Shown piece by piece: positions 1 through 7,506 of a stretch of 11,632 nucleotides of DNA (position 1 is the first letter of the stretch; each line of letters begins with the position of its first letter). Below the pieces are notes generated by a model. It saw only the letters and a program-made list of their open reading frames with translations. It did no database searches and was not told the DNA's origin. Source of the DNA: Halobacteriales archaeon QS_9_67_15 (GTDB lineage Archaea; Halobacteriota; Halobacteria; Halobacteriales; Haloarculaceae); the NCBI GenBank assembly GCA_003023165.1, contig PXSD01000182.1, positions 606 through 12,237 of the forward strand. Direction: 5' to 3'. The translations under genes were made by a program, and so were the position numbers.

Positions 1-193
1 GACGCAGTTCGCCCTCCGGTGGATCCTCGACCATGACGCCGTCTCGACGGTCATCCCGGGCTCGACGACGCCCGAACACGTCGAGCAGAACGTCGCCGCC
101 GCCGACCTCGACCCCCTCTCGCATCGAACGCACGGTGCCGTGCGAGACATCTACGAGGGACACGTCGCCGAACACGTCCACCACCGCTGGTGA
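1..193 (+). CDS. Aldo/keto reductase, C-terminal fragment (5' end outside window)
   Basis: The reading frame beginning at base 2 is open to a TGA at 191-193 and gives 63 residues. Aldo/keto reductases are NAD(P)H-dependent oxidoreductases with a TIM-barrel fold acting on carbonyl substrates in the cytoplasm. Visible here are the last barrel strand and the cofactor-phosphate-binding loop (LRWILDHDAVSTVIPGSTTP, residues 5-24), the following EHVEQN helix, and a C-terminal tail ending HVHHRW, a tail type common in the stress-type reductases of this superfamily. The catalytic Asp/Tyr/Lys/His residues lie upstream of the window. It is clearly a different subfamily from the complete reductase at 1391-2155, whose C-terminus is shorter. 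The next gene follows after 88 bases on the same strand. The substrate cannot be inferred. Confidence 0.85.
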   Translation, partial: TQFALRWILDHDAVSTVIPGSTTPEHVEQNVAAADLDPLSHRTHGAVRDIYEGHVAEHVHHRW

Positions 194-281
194 CGCGGCT
201 GTTCTGTCGACGTCCGAGCCGGAGGCGCTTCGAGGGCCGGGAGAAGCGAATCCTCATGTCGCTGGCGTCGAGAGCGAGGGT

Positions 282-1316
282 ATGGCCGAGCGGCAGTCCA
301 CCGCAGTCGTCGCGGTGGCGTTGCTCGCGCTCCTGAGCGGCTGTGCCGGGCTCGGCCTCGACACCGAACTCGACCGGGACGGCGCTCCCGCGCCCGACGT
401 GGCGAACGGGACCGCGGCGACGGTCGTCGAAGTCACCGATGGCGACACGATCGACGTGCGCTATCCGAACGGTTCGACGGACACCGTGCGACTGCTCGGC
501 GTCGACACGCCCGAGGTCGGCGTCGACAACGACCCAACCGAGTTTGAGGGCGTGCCGGATGATGAAACCGGCGCGGCGTGTCTCGAATCGGCGGGCGAGG
601 ACGCCAGCGCGTTCGCACGCGAGCGCCTCCTCGGCGAGCGCGTGACGCTCGTCACGGACCCGGCCGCCGACCGGCGCGACCGCTACGGCCGCCTGCTCGC
701 CTACGTCCACGTCGACGAGGGCGAATCGGCCGGGACCGCGACGGCGGGGAGCGGGCCGACTGCGAACGACACCACGGGGAACCGCACCGACGTCAACTAC
801 CGACTGGTGGCGGCAGGCCACGCCCGCGTCTACGACACCACGTTCGCCCGGTCGGACCGCTACTACGCGGCCGAGTCCGCCGCGCAGGACGCCGGGCGCG
901 CCCTCTGGGGGTGTCGGAGCCCGGACGCGACCGATACCGGCGGCAGCGAGTTCGTCGACAGCGGCGGACCCGTCGCGACCTCGGCGAGCGGGCTCGCGGT
1001 CGAACGGGTCCACGCCGACGCGGCGGGTAACGACCACGAGAACCTGAACGACGAGTACGTCGTCTTTGGCAACGACGCCGACGTGACGCTCCCGCTGGGC
1101 GGCTGGGTCGTCCGCGACGACGGCGGCCACAGCTACGCGTTCCCCGCCGAGTTCGCGCTCGGTCCCGGCGAGACGGTCACGCTCCGGACCGGCGCGGGCG
1201 AGGACACCGCGGACACGCTCTACTGGGGCAGCGACTCGGCGGTCTGGAACAACGGCGGCGACACCGTCGTCGTCGAGCGCGACGGCGAGACCGTGCTCCG
1301 GTACGCCTACGAGTAG
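282..1316 (+). CDS. Lipoprotein thermonuclease (SNase-like) with C-terminal lamin-tail-like domain
   Basis: This 344-residue protein starts with a short hydrophobic signal and the lipobox LLSGC (Cys21), so it is predicted to be exported and lipid-anchored outside the membrane. Residues about 45-211 are a staphylococcal-nuclease-type domain that cleaves DNA/RNA with Ca2+. The expected active-site set is present: DGDT at 53-56 (Asp55), Arg70, DTPE at 75-78 (Asp75, Glu78), and RYGR at 134-137 (Arg137). Cys100 and Cys211 could form a disulphide. An insert rich in Gly, Thr and Asn (about 146-170) interrupts the domain. Residues about 236-344 resemble a lamin-tail (LTD) beta-sandwich (NLNDEYVVFGN, LGGWVVRDDGG, WNNGGDTVVV). 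The frame is open upstream to an ATG at 33, but that would overlap the previous gene and bury the signal peptide, so ATG 282 is chosen. A likely role is extracellular DNA degradation or scavenging; this is inference. Confidence 0.9.
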   Translation: MAERQSTAVVAVALLALLSGCAGLGLDTELDRDGAPAPDVANGTAATVVEVTDGDTIDVRYPNGSTDTVRLLGVDTPEVGVDNDPTEFEGVPDDETGAACLESAGEDASAFARERLLGERVTLVTDPAADRRDRYGRLLAYVHVDEGESAGTATAGSGPTANDTTGNRTDVNYRLVAAGHARVYDTTFARSDRYYAAESAAQDAGRALWGCRSPDATDTGGSEFVDSGGPVATSASGLAVERVHADAAGNDHENLNDEYVVFGNDADVTLPLGGWVVRDDGGHSYAFPAEFALGPGETVTLRTGAGEDTADTLYWGSDSAVWNNGGDTVVVERDGETVLRYAYE

Positions 1317-1334
1317 GTCGGCACCTCGGGGGGT

Positions 1335-1350
1335 CGGCGACGAGTCGCCG
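1335..1350. repeat. Perfect inverted repeat between nuclease and aldo/keto reductase
   Basis: CGGCGAC and GTCGCCG flank a 2-base centre, giving a stem of six or seven GC-rich pairs 18 bases after the nuclease stop codon. It could act as a transcript-end hairpin or a processing signal. No T-run follows and GC-rich DNA makes chance palindromes common, so the function is uncertain. Confidence 0.3.
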
Positions 1351-1378
1351 CGGTCGGCAGACCAAACTTGCTGGGAAC

Positions 1379-1385
1379 GGAGGAG
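1379..1385 (+). promoter_or_regulatory. Shine-Dalgarno sequence that decides the reductase start
   Basis: GGAGGAG lies 5 bases before ATG 1391. The in-frame GTG at 1385 overlaps this element and would leave no spacing, so the ATG is preferred. Confidence 0.6.
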
Positions 1386-1390
1386 TGAAT

Positions 1391-2155
1391 ATGGACCTCC
1401 CACCGGTCGGACTCGGCACGATGGGGATCGACGACTCCGCGACCGTCGAGGCGGCGATCGACGTGGGGTATCGCCACCTCGACACGGCACAGATATACGA
1501 CAACGAAGCGGTGGTCGGCGACGGGGTCGCGGACAGCGACGTCGACCGCGAGGACCTCACCGTTGCGACGAAGCTCTGGGTCGACTCGTTGGCCGGAGCG
1601 GACGTTCGCGCGGGAACCGAGGCGAGCCTCGACCGCCTCGGCCTCGACGCGGTCGACCTGCTGTACGTCCACCGGCCGCGGGGCGACTACGACCCCGAGA
1701 CGACGCTCTCCGCGCTGGACGACCTCCGGGCGGACGGGCTCGCCCGGAACGTCGGTCTCTCGAACTTCGAACCGGACCAGTTGGAACGAGCGCGCGAGGT
1801 GCTCGACGCCCCGGTCGCGGCCCACCAGGTCGAGTTCCACCCCTACTACGGGGACCGGGAACTGCTCGCCGACGCGCAGGAACACGGCTACCCGCTCGTC
1901 GCCTACTCGCCGCTGATCGGCGGTGAGGCGCTCGACGACCCCGTACTGACCGACATCGCCGACGCGCACGACACGTCCGCGGCGGCGGTGAGCATCGCGT
2001 GGGTGCGCTCGCACGACGACGTCGTCACCGTCCCGAAGGCCTCCTCGGTCGACCACCTCCGGGCCAATCTCGACGCGCGGTCGCTGACCCTCTCCGGGGC
2101 GGAGATCGACCGCATCGACGACATCGAGCGCGAACAGGAGCTGTTCCCCGAATGA
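1391..2155 (+). CDS. Aldo/keto reductase (complete)
   Basis: This 254-residue cytosolic NAD(P)H-dependent reductase is short for the superfamily but complete, resembling the compact 2,5-diketo-gluconate-reductase-like group. The catalytic tetrad is visible: Asp31 and Tyr36 in HLDTAQIYDNE, Lys61 in ATKLW, and His94 in YVHRPRG. The GLSNFEPDQL strand-loop, the VEFHPYY segment and the cofactor-phosphate motif VPKASSVDHLRAN near the C-terminus all match the family. The start is ATG 1391, supported by the GGAGGAG ribosome-binding site; a GTG two codons upstream is less likely. The stop codon overlaps the ATG of the truncated alcohol dehydrogenase (ATGA), so the two are probably co-translated. Pairing a reductase with an alcohol dehydrogenase suggests aldehyde/alcohol interconversion, but the substrate is unknown. 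Confidence 0.92.
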   Translation: MDLPPVGLGTMGIDDSATVEAAIDVGYRHLDTAQIYDNEAVVGDGVADSDVDREDLTVATKLWVDSLAGADVRAGTEASLDRLGLDAVDLLYVHRPRGDYDPETTLSALDDLRADGLARNVGLSNFEPDQLERAREVLDAPVAAHQVEFHPYYGDRELLADAQEHGYPLVAYSPLIGGEALDDPVLTDIADAHDTSAAAVSIAWVRSHDDVVTVPKASSVDHLRANLDARSLTLSGAEIDRIDDIEREQELFPE

Positions 2156-2721
2156 GCATGCGCGCAGTCGTCCTCGAAGAGCACGGCGAACCCCTCGCGC
2201 TCGAGTCGGTGTCGGAGCCCGACTGCGACCCGAACGGCGTCGTCGAAACCGAAGCCTGCGGGATCTGCCGGAGCGACTGGCACGCCTGGCAGGGTCACGG
2301 CGACTGGGTCGACGACCGGGTCCCGACCGGTCAGGTCCTCGGCCACGAACCCGTCGGCGTCGTCCGCGAAGTCGGTGCGGACGTGTCGATGGACGCGCTG
2401 GGTTCGACGGAGACGTTCCGGACGGCCGTCGGCTCGCTGGGGAGCGGCGGGACGCACGTGCAGGTCGGACTGACCGGCGACGAGGACCGCGGCGAGGTGT
2501 CGCTCCCGGTCGATACGACGGTCCAGGACGACCTCACCGTCACCGGCTCGCGCGGGATGCCGCCGCGACGTTACGACGAGGTCTTCGCGATGATCGCCGC
2601 CGGGCAACTCGATCCGGCGGCGCTCGTGACCGAATGTGCCGCGCTCGCGGACGTGCCCGACCGACTGGCGGCGATGAGCGACTTCGACACCGTCGGCGTC
2701 GAGGTCGTCACCGAGTTCTGA
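2152..2721 (+). pseudogene. Zinc-dependent alcohol dehydrogenase with large in-frame internal deletion
   Basis: The 189-residue frame has both ends of a medium-chain zinc alcohol dehydrogenase (normally about 340-350 residues) but not the middle. Present are the catalytic-zinc motif GICRSDWH (Cys39, Asp42, His44), GHEPVGVV with His65-Glu66, the second half of the nucleotide-binding domain from about residue 80 (MDALG, GTHVQVGLTG), and the usual C-terminal helix. Missing are the four-cysteine structural-zinc lobe, the third catalytic-zinc ligand and the Rossmann glycine motif. Catalysis is therefore not expected. The frame is intact and overlaps the upstream reductase stop as ATGA, and codon use is normal, so the deletion looks recent. 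ATG 2158, two codons later, is an alternative start. A folded remnant with a new role cannot be excluded. Confidence 0.8.
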
Positions 2722-2743
2722 TTCCGCAGTCGGAGCGACCGGA

Positions 2744-2914
2744 TCAGGTGAGTTCATCCCACGCGGACAGACAGCGCTCGTCGCAGAAGGAGCGTATCGT
2801 GACCGTTCCATTGACGCCCACGTCCGTCCGGGCCGGATACCAGTCGGTCCCGGCCAGTTGGGCACCGCAGTAGTCACAGGCGTCGAAGCAGTCGGAGCCT
2901 GAAGACGATGTCAT
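2744..2914 (-). CDS. Small CxxC/CxxxC zinc-binding protein, 56 aa
   Basis: Reading the minus strand from ATG 2914 gives a 56-residue protein with Cys9, the pair Cys13-DY-Cys16, and Cys44-DER-Cys48 followed by LSAWDELT. Two cysteine pairs separated by a 27-residue basic/polar loop indicate a small treble-clef- or ribbon-like zinc site. Small proteins of this CDYCG...FCDExCL type are common in halophilic archaea (my recollection is the DUF7576-type group; the name is uncertain). No biochemical role is known to me. The ATG directly follows the TAG of the HalOD1 gene with no spacer, so the two are one transcript and probably translationally coupled. Its end is 22 bases from the end of the convergent dehydrogenase remnant. 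Confidence 0.8.
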   Translation of the reverse strand: MTSSSGSDCFDACDYCGAQLAGTDWYPARTDVGVNGTVTIRSFCDERCLSAWDELT

Positions 2915-3190
2915 CTATTTCGTGATCGTCACTTCACCGGCCCCAGTCACCGTCACGTCGTAGCCGTAGTAGGTGAACGAGACGGACATCGAGTTCATCT
3001 GTCCGGAGTCGGCGGCGGCCGCGTAGAACGACTCCAGCGCGTCCGGGTCGACGGCGTCGTAGAGCGGGACCGCGAGGTCGAGCACGTCGGTGTCCGCCTG
3101 GTCCGACACCGCCTCGAGTACCGCTTCGGTGGCCGTCTGGTCGTCGTCGATCTGGTACGTGGCTTCGATTCCGATAGGGGTCTGCATCAT
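2915..3190 (-). CDS. HalOD1 output-domain protein
   Basis: This 91-residue protein consists of a single HalOD1-like domain, the 'halobacterial output domain' often attached to receivers or PAS domains in haloarchaea and also found alone. Recognisable parts are the N-terminal strand EATYQIDDDQTATEAVLEAV, the LAVPLYDAVDPDALESFYAA helix region and the C-terminal strands SVSFTYYGYDVTVTGAGEVT. There is no DNA-binding or membrane segment. The domain is thought to act as a signalling output or protein-interaction module; direct biochemistry is sparse. Two ATGs are adjacent (3190 and 3187). A GAGGT ribosome site lies 2 bases before the first and 5 before the second, slightly favouring 3187. It is followed without a gap by the small zinc protein and is divergent from the vWA/MoxR operon. 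Confidence 0.85.
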   Translation of the reverse strand: MMQTPIGIEATYQIDDDQTATEAVLEAVSDQADTDVLDLAVPLYDAVDPDALESFYAAAADSGQMNSMSVSFTYYGYDVTVTGAGEVTITK

Positions 3191-3207
3191 CTACCTCGAC
3201 CCACGCG

Positions 3208-3214
3208 ATATTTT
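3208..3214 (-). promoter_or_regulatory. TATA-like element, possible promoter of the HalOD1 gene
   Basis: AAAATAT on the minus strand is centred about 21-24 bases before the two candidate ATGs (3190, 3187). That spacing would give a leaderless or nearly leaderless transcript, which is common in haloarchaea. A second A/T-rich candidate (TTTACACA, around 3232-3239) would instead give a leader containing the GAGGT ribosome site. Confidence 0.3.
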
Positions 3215-3261
3215 CCCTAAGGGTTTCTACCTCTGTGTAAAGCGTCACGTGTGGTGCGGGG

Positions 3262-3273
3262 CTATTAATATAG
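3262..3273 (+). promoter_or_regulatory. TATA-like element, probable promoter of the vWA/MoxR operon
   Basis: CTATTAATATAG is the only strong A/T tract in the 155 bases between the divergent genes. With archaeal spacing of about 25 bases, transcription of the + strand operon would begin near 3294, leaving a leader of about 50 bases before ATG 3347. The element is nearly palindromic and could also serve the minus strand. Confidence 0.4.
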
Positions 3274-3346
3274 ACACCGCCGGAGTATTGGGTGCGACCA
3301 AACGTCAGCACAAGAGCAATAACGGTCCCGGCCGACCCGAGAGACG

Positions 3347-5140
3347 ATGGCCCTCTCGGACGTGTTTCTCACCCCGCTCGGACTCGCGGCCGTCGCGGTC
3401 GTGGTCCCCATCGTCCTCCTGTATCTCATCCGGCCGGACCCCGAGCAGGTGGAACTGCCGACCTTCCGGTTCGTCGCCGACGAACAGCGCCAGCGGGCGA
3501 CAACCCCGCTGCTCGAACGCATCGCCCGCAGTCTCCTGCTGTTGATCCAGATCCTCGCGGTCCTGTTGCTCGCGGGCTCGCTCGCGTCCCCGTACGTCCC
3601 GGTCGAGGAACGGTCCGTGGTCGAGGAGACGGTGATCGTCGTCGACACGAGCGCGAGCAGGGCGACGACCGACGACGGACGGACGCGCCTCGACCGCGCC
3701 CTCGACGCGGCCGAACAGGAGGTGACGACGCGGACGTCGGTCGTCACCACCGACGGCGGCGGGGAAGTCGTCCTCAGGCGCGGACCCCCGAGCGCCGCTG
3801 AAGACACGCTCCGCGGCCTCGAGGCGACCGGCGCGCCGGGGAGTCTGCGCGGCGCCATCGCGCAGGCGCAGGCGCTCTCGGACGAGGACGTTCGCGTCGT
3901 CGTCCTCAGCGACTTTGCGGGCGACAAGTGGACCGACGCGGTCAGTGCGCTCCGCGCCCGCGACGTGAGCGTCCGGCTTCGGCAGTTCGCGGACGGGGGT
4001 GACGCCAACGTCGGGTTCGTCGACCGCCGGTTCGGCCAGTCCGAGGTGACCCTCTCGGTGAAGAACTTCGGCGACGAGTCGGTCACCCGGACGGTGCGAC
4101 TCGCCGACCGAACGGAGGCGGTCGAACTCGACGCGGGGGACGTTCGGACGGTGACGTTCCCGGTTCCGACGGGGGCGAGCGAAGCTCGGCTCTCGCCCGG
4201 CGACGACTTTCCGACCGACGACGTCGTCCCGGTCGTCGCGCCCGCGGACCCGACCGTCGACGTGCTCGTCCTGACCAACGACCGGAACCGCTACCTGACG
4301 ACCGCGCTCTCGCTGGTCGACCAGGTCGACCTCACGGTGGATAGTCCTCCGACGACGGTCGAAGACGAGTACGACGTGGTCGTCTACAGCAACGTCGACT
4401 CCGAGTCCCTCCTGCCCGGCAACGTCGAGACCGGACGAGACACGGTCGCGAACGGCGGCGGCGTCGCCGTGCAGGCCCAGACGGACCTGCCGGACCAGTT
4501 GGGAGACCTCCTGCTATTAGAACCCTCCGGGATCGACACCGCGCCGACGGTCCGACGGACGACCGAGGCCGACCTGACCGAGGGGATCGACTTCCAGCCG
4601 CCGGACGAGTACGTCACCGGCTCGCTCCGGTCCGGGCGGACGCTCGTCGAGTTGCGCGACGGGACGCCGCTGCTCGCGACCGACCGGCGCGACGGCGGCC
4701 GACTGCTGTACTACGGGTACATCGAGGGCCGGTCGAGCTTCAAGTTCAACTACCAGTATCCGGTGTTCTGGAAGCGGGCGGTGTATCACCTCGCCGGCCG
4801 CGAACCGCTCCCGGCGCTCAACCACGAGACCGGCGACACGGTCCGGTTCGGAACCGACAGCGTCGAGGGGCCGTCCGGTCCGGTCGACGGCTCGACCGTC
4901 ACGCTCCGTGAGGTCGGGCTCTACACCGCCAGCGACCAGGTCGAGGGGGCGGCGTTGCTGGACGAGCGGGAGTCGACGGTCGACGCCGCGGCCCTGACGA
5001 AACGTACCGGACAGACGGGGAACGTGACGACCGAGGAGCGCCGCACGGTCCCACAGCGCGTCACGGAGTTCGCGGCGCTCGCCGCGCTCGCCGTCGTCGT
5101 ACTGGAGGTCGGGTACCTGCGCCGACGGGGTGAGCTGTGA
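3347..5140 (+). CDS. BatA-like membrane protein with vWA domain
   Basis: This 597-residue protein has the BatA N-terminal layout: one hydrophobic helix (about 7-28), a basic loop with RQRATTPLLERIAR, a second helix (about 62-85), then a vWA domain. Its metal site has DTSAS (Asp100-Ser104), Ser166 where a MIDAS threonine is usual, and Asp189 in VVLSDFAGD, so the site is close to complete. After about 300 residues of beta-rich sequence a last helix (about 573-592) precedes RRRGEL. The positive loop and basic tail predict that the vWA domain lies outside the cell. Bat-type proteins work with MoxR AAA+ ATPases in envelope integrity or assembly of metal-dependent complexes. This is the first gene of the operon; no clear ribosome site precedes ATG 3347. 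Its TGA overlaps the next start as TGATG. Confidence 0.88.
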   Translation: MALSDVFLTPLGLAAVAVVVPIVLLYLIRPDPEQVELPTFRFVADEQRQRATTPLLERIARSLLLLIQILAVLLLAGSLASPYVPVEERSVVEETVIVVDTSASRATTDDGRTRLDRALDAAEQEVTTRTSVVTTDGGGEVVLRRGPPSAAEDTLRGLEATGAPGSLRGAIAQAQALSDEDVRVVVLSDFAGDKWTDAVSALRARDVSVRLRQFADGGDANVGFVDRRFGQSEVTLSVKNFGDESVTRTVRLADRTEAVELDAGDVRTVTFPVPTGASEARLSPGDDFPTDDVVPVVAPADPTVDVLVLTNDRNRYLTTALSLVDQVDLTVDSPPTTVEDEYDVVVYSNVDSESLLPGNVETGRDTVANGGGVAVQAQTDLPDQLGDLLLLEPSGIDTAPTVRRTTEADLTEGIDFQPPDEYVTGSLRSGRTLVELRDGTPLLATDRRDGGRLLYYGYIEGRSSFKFNYQYPVFWKRAVYHLAGREPLPALNHETGDTVRFGTDSVEGPSGPVDGSTVTLREVGLYTASDQVEGAALLDERESTVDAAALTKRTGQTGNVTTEERRTVPQRVTEFAALAALAVVVLEVGYLRRRGEL

Positions 5141-7506
5141 TGGGCGTCTCGCACTCGCTCGACGGGCTGACCGTCGGCGTCGAACAGCTCTGGCCGCTCG
5201 CCGCACTCCCGGTGGCCGTCGCGCTGCTGGCGTTCTTCGTTTTCCGCGGCGAGGCGGGGTCGCGGTCGGCCTCCGGACGGAGTCGACGCCTGCTGTTCGC
5301 CGGTCGCGTGCTGGTCGTCACTCTCCTGGTCGTCGGCGCGATGGGGCCGTACACCGTCCAGACGCGCGAGACGCCGGGGGAGCCGCGCGTGACGCTGCTG
5401 TCCGACGAATCGGCGAGCATGGGCGTGTTCCCGAACACGAGCGACGACCTCGTCGACGACATCGAGCGCGCCGGCGTCCCGGTCACATCGGCGACCATCG
5501 CCAGCGGTGACGACTCGCGCGTCGGGGACGGGATCGCCGCGAACCTCCGTGAGAACGGAACCGTCGTCGTCGTTTCCGACGGACAGGTCACAGACGGACG
5601 GAGCCTCGACGTCGCCGCCGAGGACGCCCAGGCGCTCAACGCGACCGTGAGCGCGGTCGAACTCTCGGCCGAGCGGACCGAACGCGCCGTCTCCCTCGCG
5701 GGTCCCTCGACCGCCACCGTCGGCCTCTCGACGGAGTTCGGCGTCTCGCTGACGGGCGTCGAGGCCGACGACCCCGCGACAGTCAGGGTGGACATCGACG
5801 GCGAGACGGTTCGCGAGGCCGACGTGGCGGCCGGGGAGTCGGTCACCGTCGAACACACCTTCGACTCGGTCGGCGAGCATCGCGTGACGGCGACGGTCGA
5901 CGGCGACGACGTCTACCAGCGCAACGACGTGTCGTACCACGACGTGCGCGTTGTCGAGAAACCCGACCTGCTGTACGTGTCCGGCGGCGAGTACCCGCTC
6001 CGAGGGTATCTCGGCTCGCTGTACAACGTGACGAACGCGACGGCGGTCCCCTCGGACCTGGACGACTACGCGGCCGTCGTCGTGCAGGACACGCCCGCCT
6101 CGCAACTGGGCAACGTCAGCGCGCTGCAGGAGCACGTCATCGACGGCGGCGGGCTCGTGACCGTCGGCGGCGACAACGCCTACCAGCAGGGGAACTACGG
6201 GAAGTCACAGATCGCCGCGATGCTCCCAGTCCGGATGGGGAACGCGACGGGCGGTCGGACGAACATCGTGCTACTGGTCGATATCTCCGGAAGCGCCGAG
6301 GAGGGACTCTCGACGCAGAAGGGCATCGCGCTCGACGTGCTCGACCAGCTCGGCGACAGTAACCAAGTCGGGCTCGTCGCGTTCAGCGGTGAGGCCTACC
6401 GGGTCGCCGACCGGCGGGAACTCGGCGAGACACGCGAGGCTATCGGCGAACGGGTCCGTCGGCTCCAGACGACCCGCGGCGGGACGGACATCGCCGTGGG
6501 ACTGCTCGGCGCGAGCGAACTGCTCGGCGACAACCCCGGGACGATCATCCTGTTGAGCGACGGACGGGACGACGTCGACCGGGCGGCGGCCGTCGCCGGC
6601 GAACTCGGCCGCGAGGGCGTCCGCGTGATGACCGTCGGCGCCGGCGACAACGTGAACGAGGACACCCTCCGGACGGTCGCCCGTGAGTCGGGCGGCTCGT
6701 ACTTTGCCGCCGACGAGACGAGCCGACTCCGGCTGCTGTTCGGCGGTGCGTCCCGCCAGTTCCGCGGCCAGAACCTCACTATCGTGAAACAGAACACGTT
6801 CATCACGTCCGGCGTCACGCTGACGGCCAACCCCTCGCAGGCCAACGAGGTCGCCGTCAAGGCCGGCGCGGACTACCAGGTCGCGACCGCCGACGGGACG
6901 CCGGCCATCACCTCGTGGCGGTTCGGCCTCGGTCGCGTCGTCTCGGTCACCGCCTACGGCGAGGACGGCGGCCTCGACGGCCTCCTCGACAGACCGGACT
7001 CGCTGGTCGTCACCAAGTCGGTCAACTACGCCATCGGCGACCCCGCGCGGACTCGCACGGGCGTCACGGACGTGAGCGACGCCCGCGTCGGCAGTCAGGC
7101 CACGCTCACCTATCGCGGCGACGAGCGGCCGAGCGCCGACAACGTGAGCTTCCGACAGGTCGGCGAACGGACCTACCGCGGCGAGTTCACCCCTCGGGAG
7201 GCCGGCTATCACGAGGTGCTCGACACGACGTACGCGGTCGACTACCCGGTCGAGTACGCCCGGTTCGAGACGAACCCGCGACTGGAGCGACTCGTCGACC
7301 TGACCGGTGGGCGGGAGTTCGGCCCGGACGAGGGGAGCGAGATCGCAAGGCTGGCCCGCGAGCAGTCCACGCGCGTCCGGACGGTGCGGGACGCCTGGGG
7401 GTGGGTCGCGTTGCTCGGCGCGTTCGTCCTCTTCTCGACCGAAGTGATCCTCCGGCGCGTTCAAGTGTACCGCGGTCGCACGTCTCTGATGAGTGGTCTC
7501 CCATGA
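5140..7506 (+). CDS. Large membrane protein with degenerate and complete vWA domains and GATase-like domain
   Basis: This 788-residue protein has two N-terminal helices (about 17-36 and 49-70) around a basic loop, a very large domain region, and a C-terminal helix (about 754-774) followed by RRVQVYRGR. The first vWA-like segment carries DESAS (Asp89-Ser93). Residues about 276-370 (LLYVSGGEYPLRGYLGSLYN, IDGGGLVTVGGDNAY) resemble a class I glutamine-amidotransferase-like fold without an evident catalytic cysteine. A second vWA domain has a full MIDAS: DISGS (Asp381-Ser385), Thr449 and Asp474. Nine N-X-S/T sequons and the charge pattern place the bulk outside the membrane. ATG 5140 is chosen because it gives a TGATG overlap; GTG 5137 is one codon upstream. 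It probably partners the preceding BatA-like protein, with metal-dependent ligand or client binding at the second vWA domain. Confidence 0.88.
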   Translation: MGVSHSLDGLTVGVEQLWPLAALPVAVALLAFFVFRGEAGSRSASGRSRRLLFAGRVLVVTLLVVGAMGPYTVQTRETPGEPRVTLLSDESASMGVFPNTSDDLVDDIERAGVPVTSATIASGDDSRVGDGIAANLRENGTVVVVSDGQVTDGRSLDVAAEDAQALNATVSAVELSAERTERAVSLAGPSTATVGLSTEFGVSLTGVEADDPATVRVDIDGETVREADVAAGESVTVEHTFDSVGEHRVTATVDGDDVYQRNDVSYHDVRVVEKPDLLYVSGGEYPLRGYLGSLYNVTNATAVPSDLDDYAAVVVQDTPASQLGNVSALQEHVIDGGGLVTVGGDNAYQQGNYGKSQIAAMLPVRMGNATGGRTNIVLLVDISGSAEEGLSTQKGIALDVLDQLGDSNQVGLVAFSGEAYRVADRRELGETREAIGERVRRLQTTRGGTDIAVGLLGASELLGDNPGTIILLSDGRDDVDRAAAVAGELGREGVRVMTVGAGDNVNEDTLRTVARESGGSYFAADETSRLRLLFGGASRQFRGQNLTIVKQNTFITSGVTLTANPSQANEVAVKAGADYQVATADGTPAITSWRFGLGRVVSVTAYGEDGGLDGLLDRPDSLVVTKSVNYAIGDPARTRTGVTDVSDARVGSQATLTYRGDERPSADNVSFRQVGERTYRGEFTPREAGYHEVLDTTYAVDYPVEYARFETNPRLERLVDLTGGREFGPDEGSEIARLAREQSTRVRTVRDAWGWVALLGAFVLFSTEVILRRVQVYRGRTSLMSGLP

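Noticed and set aside
33..281. N-terminal extension of the nuclease frame back to base 33
   Set aside because: It overlaps the end of the upstream reductase in another frame, and an extension of 83 residues rich in Arg, Ser and Thr would bury the lipoprotein signal that begins at ATG 282.
2915..2919. HalOD1 and zinc protein as one fused gene
   Set aside because: A TAG stop separates them; the ATG follows directly, so they are two adjacent genes.
3215..3223. CCCTAAGGG inverted repeat in the divergent spacer as an operator
   Set aside because: The arms are only 4 bases and the flanks are not complementary; too weak to support an operator.
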